A stretch of 64,000 nt of DNA from JAKZVK01 sp965237575 (GCA_965237575.1 CBDEGI010000004.1:186001-250000); one strand, 5' to 3'; shown: positions 1-8,379, counted from the stretch's first letter. A program made the numbers and translations. Notes: a model not told the origin generated them from the letters alone.

Positions 1-490
1 AAGGTGCGGCGCAAGTTGGAGGAGTGGGGGGAAGAATCAGGGGCAGGGGATCAGGAGTAGGGTTGTTGAAAGTGCGGGTGGTGGCACAGATGTCAAGCCG
101 GGCAGCGGCGCCTTAATGCTAGCCTGGGGCGCGAGCCCCAGGAGGCAGAGCCCCCCGAAGAACTCCGGGGCCTGGGACCGGCGTCCACGGACGCCGGTCC
201 CAGGCCCTTAATCAATAGGATGGGTTGGGCGACCGGTTCCCGAGGTTGCACCCCGGGCCGGCATGAAGGCGCCGCTATGCGGCCTGCGTGTCGAACAAAG
301 ATAGCTAGAGGCGTGGATACACAGCGGGTACTCGGTCGCTTGCTGTCCTGAGAACCGAGGAATCGGTTCTCGGCAAGGCTGGGGCCTTACGCCACGTGTA
401 CTCCGACTTGTCGCTTGCTAGGGGAATTGTTCCGCTGGACTACAGCCCGTGGGCGGTCACGCTTCCCAACACCAGCACCACATGGCTACC
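1..490. repeat. Gene-free, hairpin-rich spacer
   Basis: I see no convincing coding sequence here. The stretch holds three perfect hairpins. At 123-142 an 8-bp stem closes a GCGA loop. At 168-207 two 19-base arms are separated by only two bases. At 350-371 a 9-bp stem (GAGAACCGA/TCGGTTCTC) closes a GGAA loop. None is followed by a T-run, so they do not look like simple terminators. They resemble the palindromic extragenic repeats found in several other spacers of the window, and the third has a structural relative at 31919-31940. Confidence 0.6.
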
Positions 491-519
491 TTGCCAATCA
501 ACCTAAGATCGGTTATGAT
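491..519 (+). promoter_or_regulatory. Sigma70-type promoter of the toxin-antitoxin operon
   Basis: TTGCCA at 491-496 and TATGAT at 514-519 are separated by exactly 17 bp, a near-consensus housekeeping promoter. The palindromic operator repeats begin immediately after the -10 box, and the antitoxin start codon lies 38 bp downstream of it. Confidence 0.75.
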
Positions 520-543
520 CCAACTAGTTGATCCAACTAGTTG
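516..543. promoter_or_regulatory. Tandem palindromic operator upstream of vapB
   Basis: A 13-bp unit (TGATCCAACTAGT) occurs twice head to tail at 516-528 and 529-541. Each copy contributes to a perfect 10-bp palindrome CAACTAGTTG, at 521-530 and 534-543. The palindromes start at the edge of the -10 box, so a bound antitoxin-toxin complex would block transcription. Autoregulation through repeated palindromes is the norm in Phd/VapB systems; that this site works that way is inference. Confidence 0.7.
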
Positions 544-557
544 TTAGGTGACTCGCC

Positions 558-803
558 ATGGAAACCATTGGCGCTTTCGAAGCGAAAACTCATTTCTCCG
601 CGCTGCTGGAGCGTGTGGCGCATGGGGAAGACATCACGATCACGCGGAGAGGGGCCCCCATCGCAAAGCTTGTACCGTTCAAACGCGCGAAGGCAAAACG
701 TGGCTCGGCAGCGTTGCTAAAGGAAATGCGCAAGATCCGCGAACGGGCCAAGCCCGGCAAGATGAGCATTCGCGACATGATCAACGAGGGCCGGCGGTTT
801 TGA
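558..803 (+). CDS. Type II antitoxin, Phd/YefM-VapB family
   Basis: This 81-residue protein is the antitoxin of a two-gene addiction module. Residues 1-50 form the Phd/YefM-type DNA-binding and dimerisation domain, with the typical start METIGAFEAKTHFSALLERV and the ITRRGAPIAKLVP strand-turn. The basic C-terminal part (about 50-81) should wrap around the toxin and neutralise it. The ATG at 558 is the only sensible start. Its stop codon overlaps the start of the toxin gene, which implies translational coupling. The tandem palindromes just upstream suggest that the protein represses its own operon. The family call is firm. The name vapB rests on the PIN-domain partner. Confidence 0.85.
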   Translation: METIGAFEAKTHFSALLERVAHGEDITITRRGAPIAKLVPFKRAKAKRGSAALLKEMRKIRERAKPGKMSIRDMINEGRRF

Positions 804-1219
804 GAGTGGTCGTCTTGGATGCTTCCGTTGCGCTTGCGTGGTGCCTATCGGATGAGCGAAGCGCCTACGCCGAACGGGTTGTAAAACGCATCGCCGGATC
901 GAGTCAGGCCGTCGTTCCCGCCATCTGGCCTCTCGAGGTTGCCAACGGACTCCTGGTGGCAGAGCGTCAGGCAAGAATGAGCAGGGCCGATGTCACCCTG
1001 GCAGCCGAGCTTCTCAACGAGTTGGACGTACGGATGAAGCCACAACTCCTGGCGCTTGCGATGGGCGAGACGCTGAACCTAGCGCGGCAATACGGTCTCT
1101 CGACCTACGACGCAACCTACCTCCACCTTGCGATGCACGAGGGTGCGGAGCTGGCGACGCTCGACAAAGCCCTGGGCGAGGCCGCACGTCAGGCGGGTGT
1201 AGGCGTTTGCAGGGCTTGA
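800..1219 (+). CDS. PIN-domain ribonuclease toxin, VapC family
   Basis: This protein is probably the RNase toxin paired with the preceding antitoxin. From the TTG at 800 it has 139 residues. It carries the four acidic PIN residues in order: D7 (VVVLDAS), E46 (PLEVANG), D104 (STYDATYL) and D122 (ATLDKAL), which should hold Mg2+ in the active site. VapC toxins cut tRNA or rRNA; the target here is unknown. The TTG at 800 overlaps the antitoxin TGA. A GTG at 806 is an alternative that costs only two residues. The reading frame stays open upstream to 548, but that stretch lies inside the antitoxin in another frame and is rejected. Confidence 0.85.
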   Translation: MRVVVLDASVALAWCLSDERSAYAERVVKRIAGSSQAVVPAIWPLEVANGLLVAERQARMSRADVTLAAELLNELDVRMKPQLLALAMGETLNLARQYGLSTYDATYLHLAMHEGAELATLDKALGEAARQAGVGVCRA

Positions 1220-1253
1220 AGCCCAACTCATTAGGCTTCGAGTTCGTGCGCCT

Positions 1254-1982
1254 TCAGGGTTGCCGGCACGCCACGCGAAAGCCGTAGTCAGCGTATTCGA
1301 GATGAGGAGGGATGCTGCTCCGCGCCGCGCAACGCGAGATCTTGATCTGATGCCGCCACGCACCGCCACGCGACGCCCGACGCACCCTCTCGTCCGGGCC
1401 TGCTTCATCCGGTCCGGGGGGATTCACGCGCGGCGACACGCCGTAGTAGTCGGCGTCATACCAATCCGAGCACCACTCGTGAACGTTCTCGCAAATGTCG
1501 AACAGGCCATAACCGTTCGGCTCGGACTCTCCCACGCACTCAGGCCCCTGCCGCCAACGCTCCCCGTAGCCCTTGCGCTCGGTGAACGGCGCATCGCCCC
1601 ACGGGTAGAGCTTCCCGGCCAAGCCGCCGCGCGCGGCCCACTCCCACTGCGCTTCGGTCGGCAGGGAGAACGGTTCGCCTGTCTCGGCGCGCAGCCATTC
1701 GCAATAGGCAACGGCGTCGAACCAACTAGCGCCAGTCACAGGCTGCCGCGGATGGTCGAAGTGCTCCTGATGACGGAAACGCGTCTCGTTGCGGCCGGTC
1801 GCCCGGACAAACTCGTCATACTCCGCGTTGGTCACTTGGTAGCGACCCAGCCGAAACGCGCCGACCTCGACCTCGTGAACCGGTCGCTCCTCATCACGCC
1901 CGTCATCCTGCCCCATCAGGTAGACCCCCGCCGGAATGGCCACAGGCTCAGGAACGAGGAGTAAGCCGGCTTCAGACTGCAT
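1254..1982 (-). CDS. Formylglycine-generating-enzyme-like (SUMF1/FGE-sulfatase domain) protein
   Basis: This 242-residue protein is almost entirely one FGE-sulfatase domain. Family marks include the N-terminal IPAGVYLMGQDD, the central SLPTEAQWEWAARGG, the YPWGD turn, ENVHEWCSDWY and the C-terminal SRGGAW and YGFRVA. True FGE oxidises a sulfatase cysteine using two active-site cysteines five residues apart. Here the second is kept (SRCAARSS) but the first is replaced by isoleucine. A different role, as in EgtB-like or other non-canonical members, is therefore possible. No signal peptide is seen, so it is probably cytoplasmic. It is convergent with vapC and divergent from the phosphodiesterase gene, with a palindromic repeat 7 bp upstream of its ATG. 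Confidence 0.8.
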   Translation of the reverse strand: MQSEAGLLLVPEPVAIPAGVYLMGQDDGRDEERPVHEVEVGAFRLGRYQVTNAEYDEFVRATGRNETRFRHQEHFDHPRQPVTGASWFDAVAYCEWLRAETGEPFSLPTEAQWEWAARGGLAGKLYPWGDAPFTERKGYGERWRQGPECVGESEPNGYGLFDICENVHEWCSDWYDADYYGVSPRVNPPGPDEAGPDERVRRASRGGAWRHQIKISRCAARSSIPPHLEYADYGFRVACRQP

Positions 1983-1988
1983 CGGTAC

Positions 1989-2013
1989 TGTAGGGGCACA
2001 GCATGCCGTGCCC
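1989..2013. repeat. REP-like palindrome with TGTAGGGGC head
   Basis: TGTAGGGGCAC is followed by an imperfect palindrome centred on GCATGC and ending in TGCCC. A near-identical copy in inverted orientation lies at 2985-3009, so the pair flanks the phosphodiesterase gene. A third element at 2928-2954 has the same head but a different palindromic body. Confidence 0.6.
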
Positions 2014-2052
2014 GCCGCCGCGGTCGACGAGGCGGCAACCCCATGCTGAGAC

Positions 2053-2058
2053 TATAAT
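2053..2058 (+). promoter_or_regulatory. -10 box (TATAAT) for a leaderless transcript
   Basis: A perfect TATAAT ends 6 nt before the ATG at 2065, so transcription would start at or next to the start codon. No clear -35 box lies 17 bp upstream and no ribosome-binding site can fit. The same arrangement is seen at 27666-27671. Confidence 0.55.
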
Positions 2059-2064
2059 GTTCGC

Positions 2065-2889
2065 ATGCGCACACAGGTCGTGGTCCGCAGCCGCGCGCTT
2101 CTCGCACTGGCGGCTCTATCGCTTTCAGTCCAGCCGGCCGTGCTCGGCGCCGAGCACACAACGAAAATATACGGCCATCGAGGCATGGTGCAAGAGTATC
2201 CCGAGAACACCATGGCCAACTTCAAGGCCTGCGTTGACCAAGGCATCAGCATCGAGTTGGACGTCTACCTCACCAAAGATGGTGTGCCGGTTGTCATCCA
2301 CGACGCCACCGTCGACCGCACCACCAACGGCTCAGGCGAGGTGATGGCGATGACGCTGCGCGAGTTGAAGGCGCTCGACGCGGGCTCGTGGTACAACCCG
2401 AAGTTCAAGAAAGAGAAGATCCCGACGCTGGGTGAGGTCTTCGACATGATCTCCCGCCGCGACAAGGACAAAGACACCTTCATCGCCATCAACATGAAGA
2501 AGCTCTCGCGGGGCATCGAAGAGAAGATCGTCAGCCTGGCCGAGCGCTTCGACATGGTCGACCGCGTCTTCAGCTTCGGCATGGACGCGCGCTCGACCGA
2601 GCGCTTCAAGATCGCCAACGCCCGCTTCCCGGTCTCGGGCCGCGCCGGCAATCAGCAAGAGCTCGATGCGGTCCTGCGCTCGACCTACTTCGACTACATC
2701 TGGGTGACGCCGGCACCGCCTTACATGCCGACGCAAGAGCAGGTCGCAACGGCGCGTAACGGCCGCAAGCGCGTCCTCGTCTACATCCGCCAGAATGAGC
2801 CAGACCGCTGGAAGGCCGCCCACGCCGCCGGCGTCGACGCCATCGCCACCGACTACCCTGTCGAGGCGAAGAAGCTGCTCGGGCTGTAG
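2065..2889 (+). CDS. Secreted glycerophosphodiester phosphodiesterase
   Basis: The enzyme should hydrolyse glycerophosphodiesters to an alcohol and glycerol-3-phosphate outside the cytoplasm. The 274-residue protein starts with a Sec signal peptide (basic start, hydrophobic LLALAALSLSV, cleavage near VLGA-EH). The mature part carries the GDPD signature: YGHRGMVQEYPENT (catalytic His-Arg and Glu), SIELDVYLTKDG (metal Glu and Asp) and VIHDATVDRTTNGSG (second His). The C-terminal TDYPVEAKKLL is also typical. The ATG at 2065 is fixed by the signal peptide. It stands alone, flanked by inverted copies of a palindromic repeat. It probably scavenges phosphorus or glycerol. Confidence 0.9.
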   Translation: MRTQVVVRSRALLALAALSLSVQPAVLGAEHTTKIYGHRGMVQEYPENTMANFKACVDQGISIELDVYLTKDGVPVVIHDATVDRTTNGSGEVMAMTLRELKALDAGSWYNPKFKKEKIPTLGEVFDMISRRDKDKDTFIAINMKKLSRGIEEKIVSLAERFDMVDRVFSFGMDARSTERFKIANARFPVSGRAGNQQELDAVLRSTYFDYIWVTPAPPYMPTQEQVATARNGRKRVLVYIRQNEPDRWKAAHAAGVDAIATDYPVEAKKLLGL

Positions 2890-2927
2890 CTGCCTTTCGC
2901 ACAGAAACCGAGAGCAACTCCGTAGCC

Positions 2928-3004
2928 GGGCGGACGCAGGGGTCCGCCCCTACAACGAGCGGCTGCGTGGCCCGGGCTGCTCGCGGGCAGGGCATGCCGT
3001 GCCC
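2928..3004. repeat. Two REP-like palindromes after the phosphodiesterase gene
   Basis: The first is a hairpin with arms GGGCGGAC (2928-2935) and GTCCGCCC (2942-2949), running into CCCTACA. The second is an imperfect palindrome at 2985-3004 followed by CCTACA. Both end in the complement of the TGTAGGGGC head seen at 1989. They lie between the convergent ends of the phosphodiesterase and DUF1552 genes. Confidence 0.55.
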
Positions 3005-3027
3005 CTACATTTTGATCAGCGTCGTCG

Positions 3028-4332
3028 CTACACGATGTCGCTGAGCTTCTTTTCGGCGGTGGGGAAGGACCCGATGCCGGCCTTGAGGGTCTCGTCGGCG
3101 ACGGTCACGTAGAGGTCGCCGACCGTGCCGGTCGTCTTGGTGTGCAGCCCGGTCTTGAGGCCGCCGGCGTGTCCGGCGACGATCATCGCCAGGCCGTTGT
3201 TCTTGTGGGCGTTGGCCTCGGCATGCTCGTGGATCATTACCAAAGCGGTGTGGTCGAGCAGGTTGCCGTCGCCTTCCGGCGTCGCTTTCATCTTCGCGAT
3301 CAGATACGCGAACTCCTCAACATGCCAGCGGCAGATGTCGCGGAGAATGCGCATGCCGCGCGGCGTCTCGACCTGGCCGTGGGTGTATTCGTGGTGGCGT
3401 TGCGCGGTGTGCCCGAGCCACGGGAAGCGCGACAGCCCTTGGCACTTCGTCAGCATGTAGGAAGCCACGCGCGTTTGCCCCGACGCGAACGCGTGCACCA
3501 GCAGGTCGCTCTGCAGCTTCGCGATGCGCGGCCAGTCGCGCATGTCGCCGCCCTCGGCCGGGCGCTCCACCGGACGGCTGTACTCGGGTGGTAGGCTCGC
3601 GATCGACCGCTCGAGGTCGCGAACGGAACTGAGGTACTCTTCGAGCCGCACCTTGTCGCTCGCGCCCAACTCCGATAGCAACGACGAGGCGTCGTCGCGC
3701 ACCGCATCGAGAATGCTCTTTTGGCGAGCGATCCAGTGCTCTTCTTTCGAGCCGAACAGACGGTCGAACAGCCGGTGCGGGATCATCTCGGGCGGCAGCG
3801 GCCGGTCGCGGTCCGCCCAGCTCATGTTGTTCTGGATGCTCTCGCCGAATGACTCTTGCGAGACACCGATCTGTAACGACCGGAAGCGCGAGTTCAGGCC
3901 GACCTTGCGCGCGATCACTTGGTCGATCGACGGTCCGCCCGCGCCTCGGCCCGTGAAGACTTGCCCCGAGAGCATCGCGCTCATCGATGGGTAGTGGCTG
4001 TTACCGGGTCCAGGCAGCCGCGCCGCCGGGCTGTCGAGCCCCGTGACGATGTGGATGTCGTTCCGGAAGGGGGCCAGCGGCTTGAGGCAGGGCGTGAATT
4101 GATAGTCAGCGCCGGTCTCGGCGGGAATCCAATACTTCTCCGGGATGCCGTTGCCGTTGAACCAGAAGACGAAGCGCGACTCGACCGGCTTCCCAGCCAG
4201 CCTGCCCGCGGCGGCGTACGCCGTCCCGCTCGAATTGAACATCGCGTCGAGCGCCGGAACGCCCACACGCACCGCCGCTCCCGCGAGTCCCACTCCGCGA
4301 AGGAACGTTCGCCTTGAAATCGGTGGCCTCAT
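3028..4332 (-). CDS. DUF1552 family protein, Tat-exported
   Basis: This 434-residue protein belongs to DUF1552, a family of unknown biochemical function in Acidobacteria, Planctomycetes and Verrucomicrobia. It begins with a twin-arginine signal (SRRTFLRG followed by a hydrophobic GVGLAGAAVRVG stretch), so a folded, possibly cofactor-bearing protein is exported. Family features include FVFWFNGNGIPEKYW near the start, HIVTGLDS, and a C-terminal HTALVMIHEH segment. It starts 2 nt after the stop of the DUF1592 gene, so the two form one operon. DUF1592-DUF1552 pairing is a recurrent arrangement. The sulfatase-like or decarboxylase-like roles sometimes proposed are not supported by anything I can see here. 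Confidence 0.88.
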   Translation of the reverse strand: MRPPISRRTFLRGVGLAGAAVRVGVPALDAMFNSSGTAYAAAGRLAGKPVESRFVFWFNGNGIPEKYWIPAETGADYQFTPCLKPLAPFRNDIHIVTGLDSPAARLPGPGNSHYPSMSAMLSGQVFTGRGAGGPSIDQVIARKVGLNSRFRSLQIGVSQESFGESIQNNMSWADRDRPLPPEMIPHRLFDRLFGSKEEHWIARQKSILDAVRDDASSLLSELGASDKVRLEEYLSSVRDLERSIASLPPEYSRPVERPAEGGDMRDWPRIAKLQSDLLVHAFASGQTRVASYMLTKCQGLSRFPWLGHTAQRHHEYTHGQVETPRGMRILRDICRWHVEEFAYLIAKMKATPEGDGNLLDHTALVMIHEHAEANAHKNNGLAMIVAGHAGGLKTGLHTKTTGTVGDLYVTVADETLKAGIGSFPTAEKKLSDIV

Positions 4333-4334
4333 GA

Positions 4335-6389
4335 TTAGCTTGGGTACCCTAGAAACGAGTCCGACGTGGCTATTGAGATTATAAGCTCCTCGAAGCGAAA
4401 ACGCGAGGTTTCGAAGCGCTCGACGGCCCGGTCGATCGAAGGCCGGTCGGCCTCGGCTTCCGGACGACCAAGGGCATAACGGAAGAGCTGCTTCACGACG
4501 CAGCGCCGGCAGGTCGGGTCGTCGGCCAAGATGCGTCCCAGCTCCTTGGGCGATGAAAACTCGGCCCCGTTGAGCCCCTGCACGTATCCCGCGGCGTCGA
4601 TGGCGAGCGAGTACTCGGTGGGCTTGGTCTTCACCTTGCGCCGCTGTTCATCTTGCGTGGGGAAGATGGTGAGCTTTTGCGTTTCGCGGAAGCGTCCAAT
4701 GGCGTCGAACTTTTCGAAGCCGAAACCGATGGGATCGATCAGGCGGTGGCAAGCGGCGCAGGCCTCATTCGAAAGATGAATCTGGAGCCGATCTCGCGCC
4801 GCCAGCGGCTTCTCGTCCGTGAGGGGCGGCAGAGTCGTATCGGTGCCCGCGGGGGGTGGCGGAACCACCTGGCACAAGAAGTGCTCGCGAATGAACTTGC
4901 CGCGTTCGGTGGGCGAGGTGTCGGCGGGCTTGCTCGTCACGGCCAGGAAGGTGGCTTGGCCCAGCAGGCCGGCGCGCTCGGTCTCGGGCGGGAACACCGC
5001 CCGGTCGAACTCGGAGGCGGGCGCGGGCACGCCATAAAGCTGCGCGAGACTCGTGCTCAAGAAGCTGTAGTCGGAGCGAAAGACGTCCATGAAGTTGCGG
5101 TCCGCCCAGGCGACGTCGTCAAAGAGCCGCCGCGTCTCTTCGAGCATCGAGCCCACTAGCTCGGCGCTGAACTCGGGGTAGATGCGGCGGTCGCGCACGG
5201 CGCTCTCGAGACGGTCGAAGCGCATCCACTGCGCCAGGAAGCCATGCATCGCCTCGCGGGCGCGCGAGTCGCGTAACATGCGGCGCGCCGCCTGCTCGAT
5301 GCCGTCGGGCGTCGCCAACGCGCCGTTGCCGGCGGCGTCGAGCAGCGCGTCATCGGGCATGGTGTTCCACAGGAAGTACGATAGCCGGGCCGCTGTTTGA
5401 TAGGGGTCGGCCTTGCCGAAGGACGGACGCGCATAGAAGAGGAACTTCGGCGACTGCAGCATCGCTTCGACGGTGATCCGCGCGCCCGCCAGGAGGTCGT
5501 CCGCGCGTTCGGCCTCGCGGCGGAAGAGCGCTTCGTAGCGGGCGAACTCGTTGTCGGTGAGCGGCCGCCGGAACGCCTTGCGCCCGAAGGTGCGGATGAA
5601 GCGGGTGCGGCACGAGGCGTCGTTGGCCGATTCCGGGCGGCAGGGGACGAGGCCCCGGTAGTCGCCCGTTTGGAAGGCGATGCGCGCCATCGTTTCCGCT
5701 GCCTGGTTGTAGGCCTCGGCGAGCAGCGGCGCGATGTTCTGTCCCTCCGCTTGATTGGTGAACCCGTGAACGAAGTCTTCCTTAGGGAATGCGCCGGCGG
5801 GCCGGGTTTCATCGCCCAGCAGATCGCGCACGGTGTTGTTGTACTGCTCGTGGGTCAGGCGGCGGATCTGTATGTCGGAGATGGGCTTGCGGCTCAGCTC
5901 GTCTCGCTGTTGTTGCGCGGCGTCGACGCGATCGCCCGAGAGCTTTGCGAGGTGGCCGATCCAGGCGCGGAGGATGCGCTCTTCGCCGCTGCCCTGGCGG
6001 ATGCGCTCGCCGCCGGTGTGCTCGAGGCGGTTGGTGGGCTTGCGGAATAGGAGTGACTGCTCGGGCGTGTTGCGATCGACGAACTGTCCGAGGCTGAGGC
6101 CGAAGGAGGTGACCTCGTCCGGCGAGGCTCCGTCTTCGGGGAACCGCAGCCGCGTGCGCGAGGCGATCCCGTTGTCGTTGTGGCAGAGCGCGCACTGGGC
6201 TGCTTCGAGGATCGGGTAGAGCTCGTCGGTGAAGGTGCGGTCGGCCGTGGACTGGGCGGTGGCCGCGGTGGAGATGAGGCCGCAGGCGAGGGCGAGGGCC
6301 GGGAGGGTGGCCCGGAGGCGCAGGTGCGGCGAGTTGCGGTTGAGGAGGGTACGTGTCAACAGGCCCACCGCTAGCATCCTAGCAACCAT
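4335..6389 (-). CDS. DUF1592/DUF1588/DUF1585 cytochrome-c-like protein
   Basis: This is a 684-residue exported multi-domain protein of the DUF1587-1592-1588-1585 type. The N-terminus has a hydrophobic export segment (LPALALACGLISTAATAQ). A CxxCH haem-binding motif follows at about residues 66-70 (QCALCHND), consistent with a c-type cytochrome domain. A second CxxCH sits in the DUF1588 region (EACAACHRLIDPIGFGFE), and the C-terminal DUF1585 part follows. The cell location is probably periplasmic and the role a redox reaction; the substrate is unknown. It is the first gene of a two-gene minus-strand operon with the DUF1552 protein. Tandem-repeat spacer lies upstream. Confidence 0.88.
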   Translation of the reverse strand: MVARMLAVGLLTRTLLNRNSPHLRLRATLPALALACGLISTAATAQSTADRTFTDELYPILEAAQCALCHNDNGIASRTRLRFPEDGASPDEVTSFGLSLGQFVDRNTPEQSLLFRKPTNRLEHTGGERIRQGSGEERILRAWIGHLAKLSGDRVDAAQQQRDELSRKPISDIQIRRLTHEQYNNTVRDLLGDETRPAGAFPKEDFVHGFTNQAEGQNIAPLLAEAYNQAAETMARIAFQTGDYRGLVPCRPESANDASCRTRFIRTFGRKAFRRPLTDNEFARYEALFRREAERADDLLAGARITVEAMLQSPKFLFYARPSFGKADPYQTAARLSYFLWNTMPDDALLDAAGNGALATPDGIEQAARRMLRDSRAREAMHGFLAQWMRFDRLESAVRDRRIYPEFSAELVGSMLEETRRLFDDVAWADRNFMDVFRSDYSFLSTSLAQLYGVPAPASEFDRAVFPPETERAGLLGQATFLAVTSKPADTSPTERGKFIREHFLCQVVPPPPAGTDTTLPPLTDEKPLAARDRLQIHLSNEACAACHRLIDPIGFGFEKFDAIGRFRETQKLTIFPTQDEQRRKVKTKPTEYSLAIDAAGYVQGLNGAEFSSPKELGRILADDPTCRRCVVKQLFRYALGRPEAEADRPSIDRAVERFETSRFRFEELIISIATSDSFLGYPS

Positions 6390-6449
6390 GAGTGATTCGT
6401 GATCCGTGATTCGTGAGGGATGAAGCCCGGGTCCACGCCGGTTGAACGG

Positions 6450-6620
6450 GGAGGAATTGGGTTTGTTGGGTACCCGTGGGGGTTGGGTTCGTTTGGCCCC
6501 CGGACGTCTTGGGTTCGTCTTGCCACGGGGAGATTGGGTTTGTTGGTGCCCCGGGGAGATTGGGTTCCTTCTGTGCCCTGGTCGCCCGGATTTGGCAGGA
6601 TTTGGCAGGATATGGCACGC
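6450..6620. repeat. Degenerate tandem repeats in spacer
   Basis: About four degenerate units built on TTGGGTTTGTT and GCCCCGGGGAGA succeed each other from 6456 to 6570. They are followed by a 10-bp tandem repeat: TTTGGCAGGA at 6591-6600 and 6601-6610, and the decayed TATGGCACGC at 6611-6620. The open frames across them are low-complexity in every reading direction, so I treat the region as non-coding. Units have no constant length and no unique spacers, so it is not a CRISPR array. The rest of the 6390-7236 spacer shows no gene. Confidence 0.55.
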
Positions 6621-7066
6621 TTTTGCTGGGGGTTGTGAGTATCCTTTATGACTGGGTGGCCCAGTTTGATGGCGGGGCCATCGGGTGGTTAGGTGGCTGC
6701 TGGGCCGGAGGAGCAGGTTGGTTGGGCCGCCCTTGCAGGGCTCAAGAGATGGTGGTGGGGATCGGTGACCCTGGGCTCACGCCCAGGGCTGTTACTTGGA
6801 TCACCCCTGCGGGGTTCGCCTTGGCCGGCGCGGCGTGAGGGTGTCGCCCCGGCGCAGTACGCCCGGCCGGAGTGTGGCATTCCAAAGTGCGCCGTTTCGA
6901 ATGCTGGTGAGATCGCTGCCACGGTTCCTCACCCCCAGTATACGAAGCGGTGGTGGGGCCGGCGGGGCGCTCGGAGTGGTAAGTGATTGAAAACATGGAG
7001 GAAATCGACTTTGGAAATCCGTGACTGACCGACGGACCGCCATGGCCCTCATGGTGTCTCAAGGAG

Positions 7067-7177
7067 AAAGTAGTAGCCTGTCCCCGAGTTCCCCCCGAGT
7101 TCCCTTGATCGCATCGAGCTCGTCGGCTTATCGGGTAAGTCGGTGACGACGGTAAGTCGGTGACAGGCTACTACTTT
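7067..7177. repeat. Long-arm inverted repeat (REPIN- or MITE-like)
   Basis: AAAGTAGTAGCCTGTC at 7067-7082 is repeated perfectly in inverted orientation at 7162-7177, with a 79-bp interior. The interior has two further short direct repeats (GAGTTCCC and GGTAAGTCGGTGAC-like). There is no reading frame of note. The arms contain a CTGTCCCC/GGTGACAG border similar to that of other spacer repeats in this window. I infer a small non-autonomous element. Confidence 0.55.
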
Positions 7178-7236
7178 TTGTTGCCCGCCGCTGCTGCAGC
7201 GGCCCCGACGCACTTGCTTCCAGACAGCGCCGCTGT

Positions 7237-8379
7237 TCACCCGAGTGTTTCGAGCGATTGTATGATGCCCTTGATGTAGCCGTAGGCGAAGGCGTAAGAC
7301 TGCGCGCCACGGGGGTCGTCGGGATGTTGCGGCATGTGGTCCGGCATCAGCATGTAGGGATAGTCCACCTTCCATAGCGACCGCGCCACCTCGACCATGT
7401 TCATGTCGCCGTTGTCGGGGTAGACCTCGTAGAAATCGTCGCGCTTCCCAATGATGTTGCGGAAGTGGATGTTGAAGATCTTCTTCCGCGAGCCGAGGTA
7501 CGCGATGACGTCGTGGATCTCCTTGGCGGGGTCTTGCAGCATCTCGGCCGTCGTACCCAGACAGAGATTGAAGCCGTGATAAGGGCTCTCGTGGATGGAG
7601 GCGAATTTCTTGAGCCCATCAGGCGTGCCGAGCACACGGGCGATCCCCTGGAAGCCTTCCGGCGGGACCCCGGGGTCATGCGGATGGCAAGCCGCGCGGA
7701 GCTTGTATTCGTTGCACACGGGGATGATGCGCTCGAGGAAATACGTGATGCGCTCCCAAGCCTCGTCTTCGTCGACCTCACCGGCGCGCGTCAGGGGTGG
7801 GTAGCCTTTGGCGTCCGCCAGCCGCCACGTGCTGTAGGTGGACCCGCCGCGTCCCGGGGTGCGGTGATTCTCGGGATAGAAGGGCGGCCGCAGACGCAGC
7901 ACGCCGAGCAGGCTCATGTTGTACTTGAACGCGGGTAGGCCGGCTTCGGCGAAGTTCTTGATCATGATCTGGATGTGCTCGATGTCCCGGTCGCGCTCGG
8001 GCGACTGGCCCAGCATGATCGCGCCACGCTTCTCGCGGTCAATGTGGCTGGAACTCAGGAAGGGGAGCTGCACCATGTCGCACGAGACGTCGTGCTTGTT
8101 GCACAGCTCGAGCAGCGTCTCGATGTCCTCGCGCGTCCAGTAACCGCGGTCCTCGGGCGGACGCGGCGGGTAGCCACAGATGTGGTCGACGCCATGCCGC
8201 TTGAAGTACTGCAGCCGCTCGGGCGTGGTCGGTCCGCCCCGCTGTGTGCCCACGTGCATCTTGATGGGCCTTGAATAATCGCTGGATGGCTTGGCTTCGG
8301 GCTGGGGGGCGCTCTCGGCGCAACTGGCCAACGCGGCAGCCCCGGCGGCGGTTCCTGTTAGGAATTTTCTGCGATCCAT
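7237..8379 (-). CDS. Mannonate dehydratase-like (UxuA family) exported protein
   Basis: The 380-residue protein has a Tat-type start (MDRRKFLTGTAAGAAA) that runs into a lipobox (LASC), so it is probably a Tat-exported lipoprotein. The rest resembles a TIM-barrel of the UxuA/xylose-isomerase superfamily. Seen marks are ACHPHDPG, the NLCLGTTAEM strand, FNIHFRNIIG and the metal-site-like YPDNGDMNM, followed by LMPDHMPQ. UxuA dehydrates D-mannonate to 2-keto-3-deoxygluconate using a divalent metal. An exported version is unusual, so the exact sugar-acid substrate is uncertain. It is a single gene, with a 220-bp spacer upstream that contains a REP hairpin. Confidence 0.8.
   Translation of the reverse strand: MDRRKFLTGTAAGAAALASCAESAPQPEAKPSSDYSRPIKMHVGTQRGGPTTPERLQYFKRHGVDHICGYPPRPPEDRGYWTREDIETLLELCNKHDVSCDMVQLPFLSSSHIDREKRGAIMLGQSPERDRDIEHIQIMIKNFAEAGLPAFKYNMSLLGVLRLRPPFYPENHRTPGRGGSTYSTWRLADAKGYPPLTRAGEVDEDEAWERITYFLERIIPVCNEYKLRAACHPHDPGVPPEGFQGIARVLGTPDGLKKFASIHESPYHGFNLCLGTTAEMLQDPAKEIHDVIAYLGSRKKIFNIHFRNIIGKRDDFYEVYPDNGDMNMVEVARSLWKVDYPYMLMPDHMPQHPDDPRGAQSYAFAYGYIKGIIQSLETLG

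Noticed and set aside
548..799. Upstream extension of the VapC frame
   Set aside because: It overlaps the whole antitoxin gene in another frame, and the residues lack PIN-domain character.
6450..6620. Possible CRISPR-like array
   Set aside because: Units vary in length and sequence, no unique spacers lie between them, and no cas genes are present.
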